From Phycisphaeraceae bacterium (GTDB taxonomy: Bacteria; Planctomycetota; Phycisphaerae; Phycisphaerales; Phycisphaeraceae), in the NCBI GenBank assembly GCA_028277745.1, contig JANQFR010000079.1, forward strand, positions 105,946 to 169,945: a stretch of 64,000 nucleotides of DNA, in the 5' to 3' direction. Positions 59,257-64,000 of this stretch are shown here, one piece after another. Each line of letters begins with the position of its first letter. Position 1 is the first letter of the stretch. The notes under the pieces are model-generated. The model did no database searches. It saw nothing but the letters and a program-made list of their open reading frames with translations, and was not told the origin of the DNA. Made by a program: the position numbers and the translations under genes.

Positions 59257-59652
59257 ATGGCCTCGGCGAAACAACCCGAATTGAGCCGGCGCGAGCGCGA
59301 GATCATGAACGTGATCTACGCCCGCGGCGCCGCGACCGCGGCCGAGGTCGCCGACGAGTTGCACGACAACCCCAGCGGCTCGACCGTGCGCACGCTGTTG
59401 CGCATCCTCGAAGAAAAAGGCCACCTCAAACACAAACAGGACGGGCCGCGATACGTCTATTCCCCCACCCGGCCGCGCCACGTGGAGGGGCGGTCGGCGT
59501 TGAGGCGGGTCATGCAGACTTTCTATCGCGGCTCGGTCGAAAAAACCGTCATGGCCCTGCTCGACGCGGCGGACACCGACCTGTCGGACGACGAGGCCCG
59601 CCGCATCGAGGCCATCATCCAGGACGCCAAACGTAAGGGAGAATCGTCATGA
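59257..59652 (+). CDS. BlaI/MecI-family repressor
   Basis: A 131-residue winged helix protein. LSRREREIMNVIYARGAATA is the family start and STVRTLLRILEEKGHLKHKQ is the recognition helix. The C-terminal helices (EKTVMALLDAADTDLSDDEA) form the dimer. It overlaps the M56 peptidase gene by four bases. In beta-lactam resistance systems the peptidase cleaves this repressor; here no beta-lactamase is visible, so the target is unknown. The ATG at 59257 follows GGGAG. Confidence 0.9.
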   Translation: MASAKQPELSRREREIMNVIYARGAATAAEVADELHDNPSGSTVRTLLRILEEKGHLKHKQDGPRYVYSPTRPRHVEGRSALRRVMQTFYRGSVEKTVMALLDAADTDLSDDEARRIEAIIQDAKRKGESS

Positions 59653-62333
59653 TGGCGTGGCTGCAAGCCGTGACCGGGGCGCCGGAGCTGCTGTTGAGCG
59701 TGCTCGACGCGGCGATCAAGGGGACGGTGCTGCTGTCGCTGATCGGGTTCTGGCTGACCCTGCGCCGACGCCGGGCCTCGGCGGGAGCCCGGCACCTGGT
59801 GTTGACCGCCGGGGTGCTGGGGCTGGGGGCGTTGCAGGTGATGGCCCTGATGCTGCCGGGCTGGCGGGTCTCGCTTGACCTGGGAGTGATGGAGCCGGCG
59901 CCGGTCATGCCGCCGGCGTTCATCGGGTCCGACGAGGCCGGCGGCTTTGTTTCGTTGATCCCGGAGCCGCGCGCCGCCTCGACCATCGTGGAGTTCCAAA
60001 ACCCCGCCGGCGTGTGGCTTCTGGCGTTGACGGCGGTCTGGCTCGGCGGGGCGGCGGTGATCTGGCTGCGTCTGGGCCTGGGGTTGCTGGGCCTGGGGCT
60101 GTTGACCCGCCGGGCGGCGCCCGCACGGGGGATGTGGCAGGGCCTGATGGACCGCGAGCGACGGCGGCTGGGTATCCGGCGGCCGGTCCGGCTGGTGCTC
60201 GGCAGCGAGTTGGAGATGCCCCAGACCTGGGGCTGGCGCCGGCCGGTGGTGCTGTTGCCCGAGGCGTCGCGCCTATGGTCGGATCGCCGCCGGCAAACCG
60301 TGATCACCCATGAGCTGGCCCATATCCGGCGTAACGATTTCCTGATCCACATCCTCACCGAGGTGGTGGGCGGCCTTTACTGGTTCAACCCCGTGGTGTG
60401 GTGGGCGCTGCGTCGGATGCGGATCGAGCGCGAACGGGCGTGCGACGACCTGGCGGTGCGCTGCGGCTTCCGCCCGGAAGACTATGCGGAGGAACTGCTG
60501 GGCGTGGCGCGGGCGATGCGTCGCTCAGCCTGGGTGGGCTCGGCGTCGGTGGCGATGGCGAGCCCGAGCGGGCTGGAGGGCCGGGTGCGGGCGATCCTCG
60601 CCGCGGGACGGGCGCGGGCGGCCCCGACCCGCCGGTTCCTCATGACGATGGTGCTGCTGGTCGCGGCCCTGGTGACCCCGGCGGCGGCCTGGCACGGCTT
60701 CGCGCCCGGGCCGTGGGACCGGCCGGCGCTGCGCACGGTGGACCGGGTGATCCAGATCAACCCGCAGGCGCCCTGGCTGGCCACCGGGTGGTCGGGCCCG
60801 CTGGACACCGGCAGCGGCCGGATCGAGCATCGCGGCGCCGCGACGCGGTTTGTGGTGGACGAGCCGCTGCGCCGCAAGGTGTGGATCTGCGAGTTCCCGT
60901 GGACAATCGACCCCCAGCGATACCCCGTCCTGGTCATGCGGTACATGGCGCGTAACACGCTGTCGCCCGAGGATTCGACCAATGAGCCTTACGCGATCTG
61001 GCTCGCCGACGGATTTCAGACGTTGGGAGGCGGGTTGAAGGTGGCGACGACGCACGACCTGATCGCCGACGGCCAGGAGCACGAGTTGCGGGTAGACGTG
61101 TTGGCGATGTCACCCGTCGGGCCGCTTCAACGGGTGGCCATGGGATTGATGTCGGGGCGTGAAGGCCACGCGGTGTTGGAGGTGCGTGAGCTGCGCTTCG
61201 AGTCGCGCGGCGGCGTGGAGGCGGATGCCGGGGTGGCGACCCGCCGTTCGGTCGTGCGCGTGCGGGTGGTGGACGAGCAGGGCCGGCCAACGCCCGACGC
61301 CGAAATAACGCTCGATGCCGAAGTGCTCAACGCCGCGTCTCGGACGATCACCGACGCGCAGGGCGCCGCGACGGTGATCGGGCAGTACCGGCCCGAGGCG
61401 GCCCAGCGGTCGGTGACGGTAACGGCCCCGGGCATGGTGCCGGCGCGGGTGCTGATTCCCGGCAAGCTGCCGCGGACCGTGGTGGAGGTCCGGCTGGAAC
61501 GGGCGGCGATCTACCGCGGTCACGTGGTCGATGTCCAGGAGCGCCCGATCGCGGGGGCGATGGTGCGGTTCAACGCCGATCGTTCGGAGCGGGCGCCCTG
61601 TTGGCCGCGTTACCTTCAAGCTGTCGCGGTCACCGATGCCGAGGGCCGGTTCCAGACCCAGCCCCTGCCCACCGGCATCGCGGACATCACCGTTCAGTTC
61701 AGCCATCCCAACCATCAGGACGATCGGCTGCAGAACCGATGGCGGCCGGTCTCGTCGGACATGTTGAGCGGTTCGGGTCAGCGGATGGTGATGCTGCCGG
61801 GCGAATCGCTCACGGGGCGGGTCGTGGACGAGGCCGGCGAGCCCGTACCTCACGCAGGCGTGACCATCCGGCGCGCCGTCGGCCAGCGGGTGATGACCTA
61901 CGCGGACGCCGCCGGCCGATTCCGCTTTGATCAATACCCCCCCGGCCCCGCGACGCTCCGCGCTTCGGCCCCGGACTTTGCGCCGACCGACGCCGCGGTG
62001 GTGGTCGGCTGGGACAACCGCGAGGTCCAGGTGCAACTGGACCCGAGTTTGCCGCTGCGGGTCCAGGTGGTTGATGCCGACGGCCGGCCGATCCCCAAAG
62101 CCGCGGTGTATGTCGGCCAATACCTGAACAGGTATCTGTTCAGCACCGCCGGCCCGGTCGATCCCGAGGGCCGGTTCGTCTGGGACGCCGCCCGCGCGGG
62201 AGCGATGACGCTGCGGGTTGACGCGCCCGGCTCCGGGGCGATGACGAAAAGGTGGGTCTATCGTGGCGAGCCGATGAAAGTGGTCTTCCGTCCCGACGGG
62301 TCGCGTCATCCCTCTCCCATGGCGGAGGATTAG
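59649..62333 (+). CDS. BlaR1-like M56 metallopeptidase with carboxypeptidase-regulatory-like domains
   Basis: An 894-residue membrane protein. The N-terminal half has several membrane helices and an M56 zinc peptidase motif HELAH at residues 221-225 (VITHELAHIRRND). The extracytoplasmic part is not a penicillin-binding domain. Instead there are three or so CarboxypepD-type beta-sandwich domains (VRVRVVDEQGRPTPDAEITL, GRVVDEAGEPVPHAGVTIRR, VQVVDADGRPIPKAAVYVGQ). It would sense a signal outside the cell and cleave BlaI. The start overlaps the BlaI stop. Confidence 0.87.
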   Translation: MMAWLQAVTGAPELLLSVLDAAIKGTVLLSLIGFWLTLRRRRASAGARHLVLTAGVLGLGALQVMALMLPGWRVSLDLGVMEPAPVMPPAFIGSDEAGGFVSLIPEPRAASTIVEFQNPAGVWLLALTAVWLGGAAVIWLRLGLGLLGLGLLTRRAAPARGMWQGLMDRERRRLGIRRPVRLVLGSELEMPQTWGWRRPVVLLPEASRLWSDRRRQTVITHELAHIRRNDFLIHILTEVVGGLYWFNPVVWWALRRMRIERERACDDLAVRCGFRPEDYAEELLGVARAMRRSAWVGSASVAMASPSGLEGRVRAILAAGRARAAPTRRFLMTMVLLVAALVTPAAAWHGFAPGPWDRPALRTVDRVIQINPQAPWLATGWSGPLDTGSGRIEHRGAATRFVVDEPLRRKVWICEFPWTIDPQRYPVLVMRYMARNTLSPEDSTNEPYAIWLADGFQTLGGGLKVATTHDLIADGQEHELRVDVLAMSPVGPLQRVAMGLMSGREGHAVLEVRELRFESRGGVEADAGVATRRSVVRVRVVDEQGRPTPDAEITLDAEVLNAASRTITDAQGAATVIGQYRPEAAQRSVTVTAPGMVPARVLIPGKLPRTVVEVRLERAAIYRGHVVDVQERPIAGAMVRFNADRSERAPCWPRYLQAVAVTDAEGRFQTQPLPTGIADITVQFSHPNHQDDRLQNRWRPVSSDMLSGSGQRMVMLPGESLTGRVVDEAGEPVPHAGVTIRRAVGQRVMTYADAAGRFRFDQYPPGPATLRASAPDFAPTDAAVVVGWDNREVQVQLDPSLPLRVQVVDADGRPIPKAAVYVGQYLNRYLFSTAGPVDPEGRFVWDAARAGAMTLRVDAPGSGAMTKRWVYRGEPMKVVFRPDGSRHPSPMAED

Positions 62334-62492
62334 GGCGAGTCAACTTTCGCAGATCGTTGTGGTCAGCGCAGTTGTCAATAGCGCGCCCGTGGAAACGGGC
62401 CGGGGCTGACCGCTTGGCCATTGCTCTTGTCATCTTCCTCCAAAAGTGACTGATGCCCAAATAGCGGCCGCCCTCTCGCCGAACGTCTCCCC

Positions 62493-62587
62493 ACTCAGTT
62501 GCGAGCCGCCCGCAGACGCAGGCAACCAACCGGCAATTCTATTGTCCATCACGGTCGCCGCCGGTCAACCGCAGCCGGCGGTTAGAC
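62493..62587 (-). repeat. attC-like repeat copy 6 (full, 95 bp)
   Basis: On the minus strand it starts GTCTAAC (62587-62581), carries CCGCCGG and CCGGCGG arms around CTGCGGTTGA, then GTGATGGACAATAG, then GCCGGTTGGTTGCCTGCG and GCGGGCGGCTCGC, and ends AACTGAGT. It lies at and after the end of the gene at 62539, and the stop codon is inside it. Confidence 0.8.
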
Positions 62588-63261
62588 CATGTCTGCCAAT
62601 CTTCAACCTGCCACGAAGCAAGCTTGGTTCCGCACTCGGGACAGATAAGTGTCATTGACGTCATGCTCCAACGCATATCGTAGCGGCAGTTCAAGCAGAA
62701 TAGATCCATGGAATGAGCAGCCCCTGATGGTGGAAATTCGGGAACGTCATAGTGTTGCCGAATGATCTCGGCTAGCAAGCCACAGTCCTTGCTGTCGCAA
62801 ACCTCAATCCAAACAGGCATTCGAGCGTCGACGTAACCGATCACAAAATGAGTACGATCGCTCGTATCATCTGTTACTGCGTACTTTTTTGCATAGACGT
62901 ACGCGACATCCTCAACTGCGATGCTCATACTTTTTGAATGAAATAGGCCACCAACGACAATCTTAAGCCGGTTAGGGAACAATGCGATTTGGAACGCTTC
63001 ACCGCGGACTTCTGCGGCTAACCCAAACAACAGAAAAACCGCCAGAAATGCAACGATCGCCTGCACGTAAACGATGCCAGTCGCAGGTGTCGACATCGCC
63101 CACATCCAGCCAAGACCGCAAGCAAGCAAGAGCGTAATAATCACAAGGCTCGAACGGATGAAACGTCGCACGGGGCCTGAGCGTCGTCGAATCAGCAGTT
63201 TGTGGCCATCGTTCGTCACGAACCAGCGTGGACCCAAGAGATGTTCCGGACTCTGCGGCAT
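62539..63261 (-). CDS. Membrane protein with C-terminal zinc ribbon and repeat-encoded tail (cassette-like)
   Basis: A 240-residue protein. Two membrane helices (SLVIITLLLACGLGWMWAMS and GIVYVQAIVAFLAVFLLFGL) follow an N-terminal basic part. The C-terminus is a zinc ribbon (LFCLNCRYDM, then LICPECGTKLASW). The last residues NRRLRLTGGDRDGQ are encoded by attC-like copy 6. The ATG at 63261 lies 9 bp after CTGAGCC, the right box of an upstream half-repeat. It is less GC-rich than its neighbours, which fits mobile cargo. Confidence 0.75.
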   Translation of the reverse strand: MPQSPEHLLGPRWFVTNDGHKLLIRRRSGPVRRFIRSSLVIITLLLACGLGWMWAMSTPATGIVYVQAIVAFLAVFLLFGLAAEVRGEAFQIALFPNRLKIVVGGLFHSKSMSIAVEDVAYVYAKKYAVTDDTSDRTHFVIGYVDARMPVWIEVCDSKDCGLLAEIIRQHYDVPEFPPSGAAHSMDLFCLNCRYDMRWSMTSMTLICPECGTKLASWQVEDWQTWSNRRLRLTGGDRDGQ

Positions 63262-63277
63262 AGCGTAAAAGGCTCAG

Positions 63278-63322
63278 ATAAGGATGACGCCGGATTTCCT
63301 ATGGATCGGGTTCGTCCGGCTT
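63278..63322 (-). repeat. attC-like repeat, right half only (copy 10)
   Basis: On the minus strand GCCGGA and TCCGGC arms 21 bp apart are followed by TCTGAGCC, then 9 bp to the next gene start. It overlaps the end of the gene at 63299. The match to the family is weaker than in other copies. Confidence 0.4.
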
Positions 63323-63529
63323 GGGAAAATCTGAGCGTGTTGTGTTTTCGTCCCATTTCACAGGAGCTCGGTGATGCGTCATCCCATGCCCACTAGTGTA
63401 GCGGTCGGCAAGAAGCCCCCCGAACTCGCGCCTGGGTTCGCCCCCCGAGTTCTCGATTAACTTGCAGCCGGTCTCGACGATTGGTTTTGCGACGCCAAGC
63501 CCCGCCAACGCGATAACAGGCTCACTCAT
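63299..63529 (-). CDS. Small or truncated protein (cassette-like)
   Basis: A 76-residue frame. The first half SEPVIALAGLGVAKPIVETG then CKLIENSGGEPRREFGGLLA resembles the start of a longer phage- or island-type family (DUF4393-like), but the second half (SGHGMTHHRAPVKWDENTTR) does not, so it may be truncated or frameshifted. GAGG lies six bases upstream of the start. It ends inside the half-repeat copy 10. Confidence 0.45.
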   Translation of the reverse strand: MSEPVIALAGLGVAKPIVETGCKLIENSGGEPRREFGGLLADRYTSGHGMTHHRAPVKWDENTTRSDFPKPDEPDP

Positions 63530-63702
63530 CTCAAGCCTCGCATACGACCCAGAATTTCAGCCCCAAGGATACAGAAACGCGCCCCATAGGAAGGGCAAAA
63601 AGGCGGCAGCTATCCCGGAAAGGGCTCAGACAAAAGTAGCCCCCAGGTAGCCCCGAACAATTCAACTTCAAACGCGATTTGTGTAAACCCTTATTACATC
63701 AA
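63530..63702. other. Region left of the tRNA fragment
   Basis: No gene is seen. It contains two adjacent direct repeats GTAGCCCC (near 63636-63652) of the type that integrases use as arm-binding sites, next to the tRNA-Gly fragment. Confidence 0.35.
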
Positions 63703-63744
63703 AGCGAGAGACGGGATTCGAACCCGCGACATTCAGCTTGGGAA
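63703..63744 (-). other. 3' fragment of tRNA-Gly(CCC), probable attachment site
   Basis: On the minus strand the sequence CTTCCCAAG (anticodon CCC) runs into TGAATGTCGCGGGTTCGAATCC and CGTCTCTCGC with discriminator T, i.e. the anticodon loop, T-arm and acceptor 3' strand of tRNA-Gly. The 5' half of the tRNA is missing, since the flanking bases do not pair. Such 3' fragments mark the far end of elements integrated in tRNA genes. Confidence 0.75.
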
Positions 63745-63817
63745 GCGGCCGGCGGCGTACGAAAGCATCTGAAATTCAGGAGCTTAGAGGCGAATCGACA
63801 GGCGCTTGCACCAGTGC

Positions 63818-63970
63818 TTGTACAGCAATACGGATTCCGCACATCAAAGCCCCGCCGGCGATGGTTTCGCCGAGGCGGTCCGGGCCCTCATGAGACTACC
63901 CCTCACCGACGCGGAAAAAGCCGAGGCGGTGCCGCGGCTCCTGGAACCGTCGAGGGGAGGCGCCAAATGA
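63818..63970 (+). CDS. Small acidic/helical protein, start uncertain
   Basis: The frame ends at TGA 63970 and overlaps the next gene start (ATGA). Its C-terminal part reads GDGFAEAVRALMRLPLTDAE followed by KAEAVPRLLEPSRG. TTG codons at 63818 and 63806 or the ATG at 63890 could be the start. Proteins like this often precede other genes of mobile elements, but I cannot name the family. Confidence 0.4.
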   Translation: MYSNTDSAHQSPAGDGFAEAVRALMRLPLTDAEKAEAVPRLLEPSRGGAK

Positions 63971-64000
63971 GTCGAAAACCCACGCGTCCCACGCGCGAAA
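63967..64000 (+). CDS. Start of a gene running off the window
   Basis: ATG at 63967 followed by SRKPTRPTRE with no stop to the end of the window. It is coupled to the preceding frame by an ATGA overlap. From its position near a tRNA attachment site it could be an integrase or another element gene; only 11 codons are visible. Confidence 0.4.
   Translation, partial: MSRKPTRPTRE

Overview
The window is a GC-rich bacterial chromosome segment that most resembles a planctomycete of the class Phycisphaerae. The reasons are the mix of PEP-CTERM secreted proteins, a GFTLIELL prepilin-like protein whose C-terminus reads [10 protein letters not shown], type I sulfatase and beta-helix genes, several zinc-ribbon membrane proteins, and a reduced division cluster (rsmH, LysM protein, FtsL-like protein, ftsI). 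This placement is an inference from gene content; no rRNA gene lies in the window.

Layout. 0-6.6 kb: the 3' part of a multihaem cytochrome c, a small HTH protein, a promoter-to-terminator unit of about 200 nt that may be a small RNA, a LuxR-HTH/PAS regulator and a sulfatase. 6.7-12.4 kb, minus strand: dnaG, rpoD and lipA in one direction, with rpmB upstream. 12.6-15.0 kb: a tandem array of five small one-gene units on the plus strand, each preceded by a repeat of up to 95 bp. 15-26.2 kb: HNH protein, hflX, a ToxR-like membrane regulator, a prepilin-like protein, a PEP-CTERM protein, a DegT aminotransferase and an MlaF/MlaD-type lipid transport pair. 26.2-29.8 kb: a scarred region with gene remnants, a DVUA0089-type PEP-CTERM gene between 58-bp direct repeats, and a second truncated copy of the mlaD 3' end. 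29.8-31.7 kb: a second set of small genes separated by the same repeat, on the minus strand, next to tRNA-Leu(CAG). 32-38 kb: hslV, rsmH, LysM, ftsL-like, ftsI, gcvT. 38-48 kb: a DUF389 transporter-like protein, a lipoprotein acetolactate decarboxylase, a DUF900 hydrolase, a PfkB kinase, an FAD oxidoreductase, a larA-type racemase and a trpG/pabA amidotransferase. 48-62.3 kb: a nitrilase-family hydrolase, leuS, an MDR oxidoreductase with a divergent ArsR-type regulator, a beta-helix protein, a carboxyltransferase-like protein and a BlaI/M56 pair. 62.5-64 kb: more repeat-linked small genes, then a 3' fragment of tRNA-Gly(CCC) that looks like an attachment site, and the start of what may be an integrated element.

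The most interesting signal is the repeat family. At least nine copies or half-copies occur in three clusters. Several full copies are 95 bp long. Their arms differ in sequence but stay complementary within each copy. They start at or just after a stop codon with an RYYYAAC-like box and end with a GTTRRRY-like box about 20-25 bp before the next start codon. This is how integron attC sites flank gene cassettes, and no integrase is visible, so the clusters look like attC arrays lacking an integrase (CALIN). The cargo is small lipoproteins, membrane proteins, a GNAT acetyltransferase and a FlaR-like P-loop protein. In at least two genes the repeat itself encodes the C-terminus.

Start codons below were chosen from ribosome-binding sites, family length and spacing, and often differ from the longest open frame.
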